From Butyrivibrio sp. NC2007 (GTDB lineage Bacteria > Bacillota > Clostridia > Lachnospirales > Lachnospiraceae): a stretch of 64,000 nt of DNA. The position numbers were made by a program, and so were the translations under genes. Positions 33,025-42,238 of the stretch are shown piece by piece. The stretch lies in NCBI RefSeq assembly GCF_000421405.1, contig NZ_ATWY01000011.1, positions 62,001 to 126,000 on the forward strand, written 5' to 3'. Under the pieces are notes generated by a model. The model was not told where the DNA came from and did not search any database. It worked only from the letters and a program-made list of their open reading frames with translations. Position 1 is the stretch's first letter; each line of letters starts with the position of its first letter.

Positions 33025-35178
33025 ATGGCAAAAGACAAGTCATCCATCAATTTTGAAGATCCAAAACTGTATATAAACAGAGAGCTCAGCTGGCTGCAAT
33101 TTAATGCAAGAGTTCTTTCTGAGGCCGAGGATACATCCAATCCGCTTTTTGAGAGAATTAAGTTCCTTTCTATCTCTGCCAGCAACCTTGATGAGTTTTT
33201 TATGGTCAGGGTAGCTTCATTAAAAGACATGATCAACGCCGGTTACAAAAAGCCTGATATAGCCGGAATGACTGCAAGAGAACAGCTTGAGAAGGTCTTG
33301 GAGCAGGTTCACAGCTTTGTGGATAAGCAATATGACATCTACAACACTCAGCTTAAGCCTCTTTTGCTGGAAAAGGGACTTGAGGTAGTGGGAGATAAGG
33401 ACCTTACTTCCAGGGAGACTGAGTTTGTCGACAGATACTTCGATGAATATGTGTACCCGGTTCTTACACCGATGGCAGTGGATTCTTCAAGACCGTTCCC
33501 ACTTATCAGGAACAAGTCTTTAAATATCGCAGCTCTTCTTAAAAAGAAGGAGAAAAGCGATGAGATTGACTTTGCAACGGTTCAGGTTCCTGACGTGCTT
33601 CCAAGAATCATTGAGATTCCTGAGGGAGATGACAGTGACAAGCCAAGGAAGGTCATTCTTCTTGAGAAGATTATTCTTCGCAACATGCACAAGCTCTTTT
33701 TAAACTATGATGTTATCACCTGCTCAGCTTACAGAGTCGGAAGAAATGCCGACCTTTCTATCGATGAGGACGAGGCGGAAGATCTTTTAAAAGAGATCGA
33801 GAAGCAGATCAAGCGTCGTCAGTGGGGTCAGGCCATCAGACTTGAAGTTGAAAAGGGTATAGATAAAAAGCTTCTTAAAAAGATAACTTCAGAACTTGAA
33901 GTGGAAGATAACGAGATTTACAGCATCGAAGGCCCGATCGACCTGACCTTCCTTATGAAGATGTACAAGCTCGAGGGCTTTGATGATCTCAAGGAACACA
34001 GCTATTATCCTCCTCAGAGCGTTCCGGAATTTGAAACGGGAGAGAACATCTTTGATGTGATCTCAAAGGGCGATATCCTTATGCATCATCCATATCAGAC
34101 CTTTGAGAATGTGGTTAAGTTTGTTGAGATGGCAGCTGTGGATCCGGATGTTCTTGCCATCAAGCAGACGCTTTACAGAGTCAGCGGTAATTCTCCCATT
34201 ATTGCAGCCCTTGCAAAGGCTGCCGATAACGGCAAGCAGGTAACGGTTTTAGTTGAGCTAAAGGCAAGGTTCGATGAAGAGAACAACATCGTCTGGGCCA
34301 AGATGCTTGAGAAAGCCGGATGCCATGTAATATATGGTCTTGTTGGACTTAAGACTCACTGTAAGATAACTCTTGTTGTAAGACGTGAAGAGGATGGTAT
34401 AAAGAGATACGTCCACCTTGGAACCGGTAACTACAACGACTCGACAGCCAAGCAGTACACTGACGTTGGTCTCTTTACCTGTGCTCCGGCATTTGGTGAG
34501 GATGCAACGGCTGTATTTAACATGCTCTCCGGTTATAGCGAGCCACTTGGATGGAACAGGCTTGCCATCGCGCCTCTCTGGCTCAAGGACAGGATCATTG
34601 ATCTCATTAAGAGAGAAGAAGAGCATGCACGTATGGGCGAGAGGGCAAGGATAGTTGCCAAGATGAATGCCATCTGCCACAAAGACGTCATTGCAGAGCT
34701 TTACAGAGCCAGCAGCGTAGGTGTTAAGGTTGATCTCATAGTAAGAGGTATATGCTGTCTTAGAGCAGGCGTAGAGGGAGTGAGCGAGAATATCACCGTC
34801 AGATCCATAGTCGGAAACTTCCTTGAGCACAGCAGGATATTCTACTTTGAAAACGGCGGAAGTCCTGAGATGTATGCATCTAGTGCTGACTGGATGCCCA
34901 GAAACCTTGAGCGAAGGGTTGAGATTCTTTTCCCTGTAGAGGATCCGGGACTTAAGGAGAAACTCTGGCATATTCTTGATGTTGAACTTAAGGACACAGA
35001 GAAGGCTCACATCATGAACAGCAAGGGTGTATATGAGAAGATGTCAGAAAGGAAACTTGAGGGCACAGAGAGAGTCAACTCTCAGATGGTATTTGGAAAA
35101 GAAGCTGTGGAGGCGGTTGAAAGGCATGATCCCGGCAGTAGCAGAGTCTTTATACCGGAGATGAATCCAAAAGCATAA
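33025..35178 (+). CDS. ppk: Polyphosphate kinase 1
   Basis: Makes long-chain polyphosphate from ATP through a phosphohistidine intermediate. The 717-residue protein has the N-terminal helical domain (YINRELSWLQFNARVL, SNLDEFFMVRVASLKDM). The two phospholipase-D-like catalytic modules carry the active His in YGLVGLKTHCKITLVVR and the second site in YVHLGTGNYND. The ribosome binding site TGAGGAATAG lies just after the ppx stop. Together with ppx it controls polyphosphate level, often linked to phosphate or stress response. Confidence 0.97.
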   Translation: MAKDKSSINFEDPKLYINRELSWLQFNARVLSEAEDTSNPLFERIKFLSISASNLDEFFMVRVASLKDMINAGYKKPDIAGMTAREQLEKVLEQVHSFVDKQYDIYNTQLKPLLLEKGLEVVGDKDLTSRETEFVDRYFDEYVYPVLTPMAVDSSRPFPLIRNKSLNIAALLKKKEKSDEIDFATVQVPDVLPRIIEIPEGDDSDKPRKVILLEKIILRNMHKLFLNYDVITCSAYRVGRNADLSIDEDEAEDLLKEIEKQIKRRQWGQAIRLEVEKGIDKKLLKKITSELEVEDNEIYSIEGPIDLTFLMKMYKLEGFDDLKEHSYYPPQSVPEFETGENIFDVISKGDILMHHPYQTFENVVKFVEMAAVDPDVLAIKQTLYRVSGNSPIIAALAKAADNGKQVTVLVELKARFDEENNIVWAKMLEKAGCHVIYGLVGLKTHCKITLVVRREEDGIKRYVHLGTGNYNDSTAKQYTDVGLFTCAPAFGEDATAVFNMLSGYSEPLGWNRLAIAPLWLKDRIIDLIKREEEHARMGERARIVAKMNAICHKDVIAELYRASSVGVKVDLIVRGICCLRAGVEGVSENITVRSIVGNFLEHSRIFYFENGGSPEMYASSADWMPRNLERRVEILFPVEDPGLKEKLWHILDVELKDTEKAHIMNSKGVYEKMSERKLEGTERVNSQMVFGKEAVEAVERHDPGSSRVFIPEMNPKA

Positions 35179-35203
35179 TAAACAGATAGGGGAATTTATA
35201 ACA

Positions 35204-35788
35204 ATGAGATATATACTGGCTTCCGGATCGCCAAGAAGAAAGGAACTTCTTTCGAAAATCATACCGGAATTTGAGATAATCCCTGCAGTTTCAGAAGAGG
35301 TAATGACCAAAGAGCTTCCGTCTGAGATTGTTGAGGAACTCTCTTTTCAGAAGGCCGAAGAAATATTTAACAAAACTTTTACGAATGAAGAGGACACACT
35401 TGTTGTAATCGGCGCAGACACCGTTGTATCATATAATCATAAGATACTCGGTAAACCGTCAGACAGAAGCGATGCTTACAAAATGGTTGAAATGCTCTCG
35501 GGTAAGGCACACAGCGTTTATACCGGAGTCAGCGTCTTCTGGAATGAAAAAGGACTGTTAAAGAGCTTTACCTTTTCGGAGTGCACAGATGTGGATGTGG
35601 CATCAATGTCCGCTGATGAAATTCAGTGGTATGTTGACAGCGGCGAGTGCGATGACAAGGCAGGAGCCTATGGGATACAGGGGCTTTTTGCAAGGTTCAT
35701 AACCGGTATCAAGGGTGATTATTACAATGTTATGGGACTTCCTGTGGCAAGGCTTTACAAAGAACTCAAAGAACATGGACTATTATGA
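35204..35788 (+). CDS. maf: Maf-family nucleotide pyrophosphatase
   Basis: House-cleaning enzyme that hydrolyses dTTP, UTP or modified nucleotides to monophosphates. The 194-residue protein has the hallmark N-terminus YILASGSPRRKELL, the GADTVVSYNHKILGKP motif, MLSGKAHSVYTGV, and GAYGIQGLFARFI, all characteristic of the YhdE (dTTP/UTP) subgroup. It starts at ATG 35204, 25 bases after ppk. The stop overlaps the ATG (35785) of a longer version of the following frame. Confidence 0.95.
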   Translation: MRYILASGSPRRKELLSKIIPEFEIIPAVSEEVMTKELPSEIVEELSFQKAEEIFNKTFTNEEDTLVVIGADTVVSYNHKILGKPSDRSDAYKMVEMLSGKAHSVYTGVSVFWNEKGLLKSFTFSECTDVDVASMSADEIQWYVDSGECDDKAGAYGIQGLFARFITGIKGDYYNVMGLPVARLYKELKEHGLL

Positions 35789-35808
35789 GAGGTATGGAGG
35801 AAAAGTTT

Positions 35809-36063
35809 ATGCATGAGTATGACGAAGCTGTAATCAGATGTTTTCTTGAAAACCAGGGGCAGCTGTTTCCTGAGGATGTAGCATCCAATGAGGAAGAGGC
35901 TGAAGCTTTTCTTGAAGACTGCATGGCTGTAGTTGTTGAAGGAGTTGAAGAGGTAGAAGAATACTTCGAGGAATCCGGCGTCGATACAGAGGGCGGTAAT
36001 GTTCTTGATGCTGATGAGGTGTTTGATATCGGAGACGGAAGATACTTAATAGTTGAGGGATAA
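35809..36063 (+). CDS. Small acidic protein of unknown function
   Basis: 84 residues, strongly acidic: EEEAEAFLEDCMAVVVEG and VEEVEEYFEESG are typical stretches. No membrane segment or known motif. ATG 35809 is preferred over ATG 35785 because GGAGG lies eight bases upstream and the product starts MHEYDEAVIRCFLENQ. I do not recognise the family with certainty. The position between maf and a HAD phosphatase, with the next gene starting one base after its stop, suggests it is translated as part of that operon. Confidence 0.75.
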   Translation: MHEYDEAVIRCFLENQGQLFPEDVASNEEEAEAFLEDCMAVVVEGVEEVEEYFEESGVDTEGGNVLDADEVFDIGDGRYLIVEG

Positions 36064-36064
36064 A

Positions 36065-36874
36065 ATGGACAAAAAGATATTCTTTTTTGATCTGGATGGA
36101 ACACTTCTTAATTCAGAAAAAAAGATTACTCCGAATACTTTAGATGCCCTGAAGAGATTCACTGATTCAGGGCATTATTTTTGTATAAATACAGGAAGGG
36201 CGATAGACAGCGCAAAAGCAGTTTACGATGGACTGGGACTTGATTTTAAAGGGAGCTTTCTGTGCGGATCAAATGGAACTGAGATATACAGCGTAGATGA
36301 ACAGAAATACGTATATAAGACCGGAGTTCCGCTGGAGCTTGTGGAGAGCATCCTTGATCTTGCAGAGGAGTATGATATGCACTGTCATACCTACAATGAA
36401 GATCACATTGTATCAAGGCACGATAACGAGTGCATGCAGTACTACAGAAGGGTCATCAAGACTCCGCTTATCGTCACTGACGATGTAATGTCCTATTTGA
36501 AGCAGCCACCTTCAAAGATGATAGCAATTGAGCTTCATGACAGAGAAAAACAGGAGAGGTTTAGGCTGGCACTTCAGGAAATGGTAGGGGATAGGCTTAC
36601 TCTTTTGTATTCAAATCCAAATTATATGGAGATATTCCCTTCCGAGGCCGGAAAGGGCAGTGCAGTCAAAAGACTCGCCGGTATCCTTGGGGTTGACGAA
36701 AAGAATACCTACGCAGCAGGTGATGAGCAGAATGATATCTCCATGATCGAGGCGGCCGGATGCGGAATCGCCATGATAAACGGAACGGACCTTGTAAAAG
36801 AGTCTGCTGATGTGGTGACAAGGTTTGACAATGACCACGACGGACTTGCTGAGTTTATTCTGGGTGCGATATAA
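36065..36874 (+). CDS. HAD-superfamily (Cof-type, IIB) phosphatase
   Basis: Small-molecule phosphatase of the Cof/YidA group. Motif I is FFFDLDGTLLNSEKKI with both catalytic Asp residues. The motif II region has CINTGRAI, the C2-type cap domain lies between, the conserved Lys is in EAGKGSAVKRL, and motif IV is GDEQNDISMIEAAG. 269 residues, normal. ATG 36065 is preferred to TTG 36053, since GAGG lies six bases upstream and the TTG would overlap the previous gene. The substrate (sugar phosphate, flavin or PLP) is not predictable. Confidence 0.93.
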   Translation: MDKKIFFFDLDGTLLNSEKKITPNTLDALKRFTDSGHYFCINTGRAIDSAKAVYDGLGLDFKGSFLCGSNGTEIYSVDEQKYVYKTGVPLELVESILDLAEEYDMHCHTYNEDHIVSRHDNECMQYYRRVIKTPLIVTDDVMSYLKQPPSKMIAIELHDREKQERFRLALQEMVGDRLTLLYSNPNYMEIFPSEAGKGSAVKRLAGILGVDEKNTYAAGDEQNDISMIEAAGCGIAMINGTDLVKESADVVTRFDNDHDGLAEFILGAI

Positions 36875-36882
36875 ATTTAGTG

Positions 36883-36911
36883 TTGTCTGCATCACTTTAA
36901 TGTGCTAAACT
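36883..36911 (+). promoter_or_regulatory. Promoter for thrH
   Basis: TTGTCT, an exact 17-base spacer, then TAAACT, in the 79-base gap after the HAD gene. TTTAG and CTAAA near the ends of the unit form a weak inverted repeat around it. Confidence 0.55.
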
Positions 36912-36953
36912 AAACGAGGTTTTGTAAAAAAATGAAGAAAAGAGGATTTTGCC

Positions 36954-37553
36954 ATGAATATAGTTTGTCTTGACCTTGAAGGAGTACTGGTACCTGAGAT
37001 TTGGATTGCCTTTTCACAGGCCAGCGGAATACCGGAGCTTAAGAGAACAACCAGAGATGAGCCCGACTATGACAAGCTCATGAAATGGCGTATCGGAATT
37101 CTTAAGGAGCATGGCCTTGGACTTAAAGAGATCCAGGATACCATAAGAACCATAGATCCGCTTCCCGGAGCAAAAGAGTTTTTGGACGAGCTCAGAAGCC
37201 TTACCCAGGTTATCATCATAAGCGATACCTTCACTCAGTTTGCAACTCCTCTTATGGAGAAGCTGGGATGGCCCACTATTTTCTGCAACAGCCTTGAGGT
37301 TGCGGAAAGCGGAGAGATCACAGGCTTTAAGATGAGAATCGAGAATTCCAAACTCACAACCGTTAAGGCACTTCAGTCTATCGGTTATGATACTATAGCC
37401 AGCGGAGACAGCTACAACGATCTTGCTATGATCGAGGCCTCCAAGAGTGGATTTTTATTCAGGACTACAGATAAGATAAAAGAGGATTATCCTCATCTTC
37501 AGGCTTTTGAGGAATACAGCGATCTTCTTGCAGCAATAAAAAATGTTTTATAA
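36954..37553 (+). CDS. thrH: Phosphoserine phosphatase / homoserine phosphotransferase ThrH
   Basis: HAD-family enzyme that removes phosphate from phosphoserine and, in the characterised Pseudomonas ThrH, can transfer it to homoserine. The 199-residue protein has the ThrH-specific N-terminus VCLDLEGVLVPEIWIAFS (DLEG in place of the usual DxDGT), a short helical cap, IISDTFTQFATPLM, and motif IV SGDSYNDLAM. It may provide serine or feed threonine synthesis. asd, the other threonine/lysine-branch gene here, is 20 kb away. Starts at ATG 36954 after AGAGG. Confidence 0.92.
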   Translation: MNIVCLDLEGVLVPEIWIAFSQASGIPELKRTTRDEPDYDKLMKWRIGILKEHGLGLKEIQDTIRTIDPLPGAKEFLDELRSLTQVIIISDTFTQFATPLMEKLGWPTIFCNSLEVAESGEITGFKMRIENSKLTTVKALQSIGYDTIASGDSYNDLAMIEASKSGFLFRTTDKIKEDYPHLQAFEEYSDLLAAIKNVL

Positions 37554-37572
37554 AGTCTTAATACTATTTCAA

Positions 37573-37601
37573 TTGTAATAGCGTGAATAATTATTTAAAA
37601 T
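37573..37601 (+). promoter_or_regulatory. Promoter for the EAL-domain gene
   Basis: TTGTAA, an exact 17-base spacer, then TAAAAT (37596-37601), in the 93-base gap after thrH. Confidence 0.6.
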
Positions 37602-37646
37602 TAAATTAACTATTAACGTGCAGTAAGGAAAGAATTGAGGAACCGT

Positions 37647-39560
37647 ATGTGGAATTACGGCTACGCAATCCATAGTTTATTCGTACTATTTATAATCTTG
37701 CTGTTTTATTTCTCGTTACCCAGGCTTTCGGTTAAAATCAATAGGACATTTTTGTATCTTTTGTGGGTTGAAAGTGCAGTTTTATTCTTTGATATCATTG
37801 CAAGCTGGGCCGACAGTAATATTTCAGAGGTGGGCTTATCGGTAGCTCATCTTTTGAATGCCTGCTACTTTGCATTCTTTTTCTGCAGAGCTCTTGCTTT
37901 TTTCGAATTTACTTCAATTGTATTTAAACGCAATTATGCTTCAAACAGGGCTGTTTTAGCCCTTGTTTGTGTGCCCTTTGGCGCGGGTTTTATGTTCAGC
38001 TTATTAAGCCCATGGACCGGACTTATCTATAACCTGGATGGAGGGCAGTATCACAACGGGCCATATTATTTCCTGCTGTATTATGTTTCATATTTCTATA
38101 TAGCATTTTCTGTTTATGTCACACTTAAGTATAGAAATACTATCAGAAAAAGGCATTTTCTAACGATGCTGTTTTATAATGCCGTGCTTTTAGCCGGGAT
38201 TATCTTCAGAAAAATCTTTCCATCATATCTGCTTATGGATAGTTTCTGTTTAATAGCGATAATTACTGCATATCTGGCATTCGGTAATCCGGAGTTTTAT
38301 CTTGAGACGAGAGGAAAAATTTTCAACAGTAATGCCTTTAGGGATTATTTCGAAGAGAACAACGGAAAGTTAAAACATAAGATTTTGGGTATAGTTATCC
38401 ATAATTATATGGAAATGAGAGACATTTATGGCGGAAGGCAGCTGGATCAGGGACTTACTCTGATAAGCCAGTATCTTTTAACTGCATTCCCTGAATATGA
38501 TGCATTTTATTACAGAAACGGAAGATTCTTTTTGGTCAGCGATAAGGAAATGCCCCTGGAGAAGGCTGTAGAAATTATCAGAGAGAGGTTTAAGAATCCA
38601 TGGGTATCTGAGAACCTGGAGATTTATTTGGAGGTTGCTTTTTGCGGAGCTCTCGTAAACGGAAAAGTTGCTTCATCCGATTTCCTTTTAAGTACACTTA
38701 TGGATGCCATGGAGAAGGCTGATAAGGGCGACCTGAAAGAGACTGTAGTTGTAACCGAGAAGGAACTAAATGAATACGTAGATAAGGCTGCTCTCAAGAA
38801 GAACCTTGAGTATGCTGTAGAGCATGATAAGGTTGAAGTTTTCTTCCAGCCCTTTATAGAAGCAAAAAGCGGAAGGCTCGTCGGAGCAGAGGCACTGGCC
38901 AGGATAAGGGATGAAAAGGGCAATATCATTCCTCCCGGTTTATTTATCCCTGTGGCTGAGGCAAACGGCAGGATCAATGCTCTCGGAGAACAGATATTTG
39001 AGAAAGCATGTAAGTTTGCTTCAGATTACAATATGACAGATATTGGAATGAAGTGGGTGAGTGTCAATCTTTCTCCTGCTCAGTTCATAAAAAGAGATCT
39101 GGCGGAAAGATACGCTTCCATAGTTGAAAAGTATGGTGTTGATCCAGAGAAGATACACCTTGAGATCACCGAGGTTTCCCTGGCAGATGAGAGCATAATG
39201 AACAAACAGGTTCAGGCCATGATAGAGAAGGGATTTGAATTTGCCCTGGATGATTACGGAACGGGATCGTCAAATCTCTCCAGAATAAAGAGCTATCCCT
39301 TTGTTGATATTAAGATCGATATGAGTGTTGTATGGGACTATTGCAAAAAGCCTGACGAGATTCTTCCCAGCATGATATCGACTTTTAAACGCATGGGATT
39401 TAAGACCACATGTGAAGGAATAGAAGATGATAAAATGAGAAAGATAGTAACAGAGCTTGGAGCTGACTATCTTCAGGGATATTACTATTCCAAACCGATT
39501 CCCATGGATGAGTTTATAAAGAAATACAGCAGTTGCAATTTGCCGGGCAATCCCATATAA
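37647..39560 (+). CDS. Membrane-bound EAL-domain c-di-GMP phosphodiesterase (degenerate GGDEF)
   Basis: Residues 1 to about 225 hold seven hydrophobic segments, a 7TM-type sensor region. About 240-380 looks like a degenerate GGDEF domain without the catalytic motif. About 390-630 is an EAL domain with GAEALARI, NLSPAQF, EITEVSLAD, LDDYGTGSSNLSRI (consensus DDFGTGYS), the catalytic Lys in VDIKIDMSV, the Glu in CEGIED, and a terminal QGYYYSKPI. The key metal ligands appear kept, so c-di-GMP hydrolysis is likely. ATG 37647 follows GAGGA; TTG 37635 is an alternative. Monocistronic. Confidence 0.88.
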   Translation: MWNYGYAIHSLFVLFIILLFYFSLPRLSVKINRTFLYLLWVESAVLFFDIIASWADSNISEVGLSVAHLLNACYFAFFFCRALAFFEFTSIVFKRNYASNRAVLALVCVPFGAGFMFSLLSPWTGLIYNLDGGQYHNGPYYFLLYYVSYFYIAFSVYVTLKYRNTIRKRHFLTMLFYNAVLLAGIIFRKIFPSYLLMDSFCLIAIITAYLAFGNPEFYLETRGKIFNSNAFRDYFEENNGKLKHKILGIVIHNYMEMRDIYGGRQLDQGLTLISQYLLTAFPEYDAFYYRNGRFFLVSDKEMPLEKAVEIIRERFKNPWVSENLEIYLEVAFCGALVNGKVASSDFLLSTLMDAMEKADKGDLKETVVVTEKELNEYVDKAALKKNLEYAVEHDKVEVFFQPFIEAKSGRLVGAEALARIRDEKGNIIPPGLFIPVAEANGRINALGEQIFEKACKFASDYNMTDIGMKWVSVNLSPAQFIKRDLAERYASIVEKYGVDPEKIHLEITEVSLADESIMNKQVQAMIEKGFEFALDDYGTGSSNLSRIKSYPFVDIKIDMSVVWDYCKKPDEILPSMISTFKRMGFKTTCEGIEDDKMRKIVTELGADYLQGYYYSKPIPMDEFIKKYSSCNLPGNPI

Positions 39561-39605
39561 TACGAACTGTTGCAAGCTAAAGTTTATTATATGAGGATTT
39601 ATTAA

Positions 39606-41246
39606 ATGATCAGTGCAAACAATGTAACCCTTAGAGTCGGTAAAAAGGCTCTTTTTGAAGATGTAAACATCAAATTCACAGAAGGTAACTGCTATGGCAT
39701 CATCGGTGCCAACGGAGCAGGTAAATCTACATTTCTTAAGATCCTGTCAGGACAGATAGAGACCACCAATGGAGATATCGCTATAACTCCCGGTGAGCGT
39801 CTTTCTTTCCTTGAACAGGATCACTTTAAGTACGATGATAACGTTGTTCTTGACACCGTTATGGGTGGAAATGCCCGTCTTCTTGAGGTAATGAAGGAGA
39901 AGGATGCAATCTACGCCAAAGAGGATTTCTCCGATGAGGACGGAATAAGAGCAAGTGAGCTTGAGGCTGAATTTGCCGAGATGAACGGATGGGAAGCTGA
40001 GTCAGATGCCGAGAGTCTTCTTAACGGACTTGGTATTGAGACTGAGAACCACTACAAGCTTATGAAGGAGCTTGACGGTAATCAGAAGGTCAAGGTTCTT
40101 CTTGCGAGAGCTCTTTTCGGAAATCCCGATATCCTGCTTCTCGACGAGCCTACCAACCACCTGGATTTGGACGCTATTGCATGGCTTGAGGAGTTCCTCA
40201 TCAATTATGAGAACATCGTTATTGTAGTATCCCACGACAGATACTTCCTTAATAAGGTATGTACATACATTGCTGATATCGATTACGGCAAGATCCAGCT
40301 CTATGCCGGTAACTATGACTTCTGGTATGAGTCTTCACAGCTCATGATCCGCCAGATGAAAGAAGCCAACAAGAAGAAGGAAGAGCAGATCAAGGAACTT
40401 AAAGAGTTCATTGCAAGATTCTCAGCTAATGCTTCCAAATCCAAGCAGGCTACTTCAAGAAAAAGAGCTCTTGAGAAGATCGAGCTTGATACCATCAAGC
40501 CTTCAAGCAGAAAATATCCTTACATTGATTTCAGACCTGATCGTGAGATCGGTAACGAAGTCCTCACTGTTGACGGAATCTCCAAGACCATTAACGGAGA
40601 GAAGGTTCTTGATAATATCTCATTCGTGGTTCAGCACGACGACAAGATCGCTTTTGTAGGCGGTAACGAGCTGGCTAAGACAACTCTTTTCCAAATCCTT
40701 ATGGGAGAGATTGAGCCGGATGAGGGAACCTACAAGTGGGGCGTAACAACTTCACAGGCGTACTTCCCCAAGGATAATACAAAAGAGTTTGACAACGATT
40801 ACAACATCACAGAGTGGCTTACAGGTTATTCTGAGATCAAGGATTCCACTTATGTAAGAGGCTTCCTTGGACGTATGCTCTTTGCGGGAGAGGACGGAAT
40901 CAAGAAGGTTAAGGTTCTTTCCGGAGGAGAGAAGGTAAGATGTCTTCTTTCAAAGATGATGATCAGCGGTGCAAACTGCCTTATCTTCGATGAGCCTACA
41001 AACCACCTTGATATGGAGTCAATCTCCGCACTTAATGACGGAATGATAAAGTTCCCGGGCGTTGAACTTTTTGCCTGCAGAGACCACCAGGTTGTACAGA
41101 CAACAGCCAACAGGATCATGGAGATCCTTCCGGACGGAACACTTGTGGATAAGAGATCCACATATGATGAGTACCTTGAAAATGATGAGATGGCCAGAAA
41201 GCGTACAGTTTATAACACTGTTGCCGATGAGGAAGAAGACGACTAA
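39606..41246 (+). CDS. ABC-F family ATPase (ribosome-associated type)
   Basis: Soluble tandem ABC protein without membrane domains, of the YkpA/YbiT-like ABC-F group that acts on the ribosome. The first domain has Walker A GANGAGKST, a signature ELDGNQKVKV (LSGGQ changed to LDGNQ), Walker B LLLDEPTNHLD and VSHDRYF. A charged linker (about 245-305) follows. The second domain has GGNELAKTT at Walker A, LSGGEKVR, IFDEPTNHLD, and CRDHQ where SHDH is usual. 546 residues. Which role it plays (translation factor or antibiotic protection) is not decided by sequence. Confidence 0.9.
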   Translation: MISANNVTLRVGKKALFEDVNIKFTEGNCYGIIGANGAGKSTFLKILSGQIETTNGDIAITPGERLSFLEQDHFKYDDNVVLDTVMGGNARLLEVMKEKDAIYAKEDFSDEDGIRASELEAEFAEMNGWEAESDAESLLNGLGIETENHYKLMKELDGNQKVKVLLARALFGNPDILLLDEPTNHLDLDAIAWLEEFLINYENIVIVVSHDRYFLNKVCTYIADIDYGKIQLYAGNYDFWYESSQLMIRQMKEANKKKEEQIKELKEFIARFSANASKSKQATSRKRALEKIELDTIKPSSRKYPYIDFRPDREIGNEVLTVDGISKTINGEKVLDNISFVVQHDDKIAFVGGNELAKTTLFQILMGEIEPDEGTYKWGVTTSQAYFPKDNTKEFDNDYNITEWLTGYSEIKDSTYVRGFLGRMLFAGEDGIKKVKVLSGGEKVRCLLSKMMISGANCLIFDEPTNHLDMESISALNDGMIKFPGVELFACRDHQVVQTTANRIMEILPDGTLVDKRSTYDEYLENDEMARKRTVYNTVADEEEDD

Positions 41247-41294
41247 TTACGTCTTTATATAAATAAGGTCAATATCTATATAGGAGGAGCAGTT

Positions 41295-42170
41295 ATGCAG
41301 GAGTACAGTCCAGTAAAAGAGGGAAAAGTTCGTGAGATCTACGATATCGGTGAGAACCTTATCATGGTTGCTACCGACAGGATCTCAGCATTTGACGTGA
41401 TCCTTAAGAACAAGGTCACAAAGAAGGGTGCAGTTCTTACACAGATGTCTAAGTTCTGGTTTGATCTGACAAAAGACATTGTAAAGAACCACATGATCAG
41501 TACAGATACGGCAGATATGCCTGAGTTTTTCAGATCACCTAAGTTTACAGGTAACAGTATGCTCTGTAAAAAGCTGACAATGCTTCCTATAGAGTGCATC
41601 GTAAGAGGATATATAACAGGTTCAGGCTGGAAGAGCTACGTTCAGGACGGAACAGTATGCGGAATCAAGCTCCCTGAGGGACTTAAGGAATGCGACAAGA
41701 TCCCTGAACCCATCTACACACCAAGCACCAAGGCTGAGATCGGTGATCACGACGAGAATATCGATTTTGACCGCAGCGTAGAAGTTCTTGAGAGAGACTT
41801 CCCCGGACATGGCCTTGAGTATGCTACAAAGATAAGAGACTACACAATAGCTCTTTACAAGAAATGTGCAGAGTACGCCCTCACAAAGGGAATCATCATT
41901 GCAGACACCAAGTTTGAGTTTGGCCTTGATGAGAACGGAGAGGTAGTTATCGGTGATGAGATGCTCACACCCGACAGCTCACGTTTCTGGCCTGTAGAAG
42001 GATATGAGCCCGGTCATGACCAGCCTTCCTTCGACAAGCAGTTCGTACGTAACTACTTAAAGGCTAATCCTGAGTGCGACTACAACCTTCCTCAGGAAGT
42101 CATCGACAAGACCATCGACAAGTACCTTGAGGCTTACAGACTCCTCACAGGAAAAGAACTTGAGATCTGA
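41295..42170 (+). CDS. purC: Phosphoribosylaminoimidazole-succinocarboxamide synthase
   Basis: ATP-dependent joining of CAIR and aspartate to give SAICAR in purine synthesis. The 291-residue protein is the longer, yeast-like form. It has [26 protein letters not shown], the conserved [24 protein letters not shown], and [12 protein letters not shown]. It starts at ATG 41295 after AGGAGGAG. No purine operon partners are adjacent; it is followed by a terminator, so it forms its own unit. No PurR or riboswitch signal is visible in the 48-base leader. Confidence 0.97.
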   Translation: MQEYSPVKEGKVREIYDIGENLIMVATDRISAFDVILKNKVTKKGAVLTQMSKFWFDLTKDIVKNHMISTDTADMPEFFRSPKFTGNSMLCKKLTMLPIECIVRGYITGSGWKSYVQDGTVCGIKLPEGLKECDKIPEPIYTPSTKAEIGDHDENIDFDRSVEVLERDFPGHGLEYATKIRDYTIALYKKCAEYALTKGIIIADTKFEFGLDENGEVVIGDEMLTPDSSRFWPVEGYEPGHDQPSFDKQFVRNYLKANPECDYNLPQEVIDKTIDKYLEAYRLLTGKELEI

Positions 42171-42191
42171 TTAAGAATATGAATAAAAAAT

Positions 42192-42230
42192 ACCGCTCGG
42201 ACCATATACAGGTCCGGGCGGTTTATTTTT
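42192..42230. terminator. Bidirectional terminator between purC and the MFS gene
   Basis: A 12-pair stem ACCGCTCGGACC / GGTCCGGGCGGT with one wobble, loop ATATACA, then TTATTTTT on the plus side and an A-rich run on the other side that serves the minus-strand gene. Confidence 0.9.
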
Positions 42231-42238
42231 GCCATTAT

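Noticed and set aside
34258..35010. 250-residue open frame on the minus strand within ppk
   Set aside because: Antisense to the catalytic part of polyphosphate kinase, no start signals and no recognisable domain.
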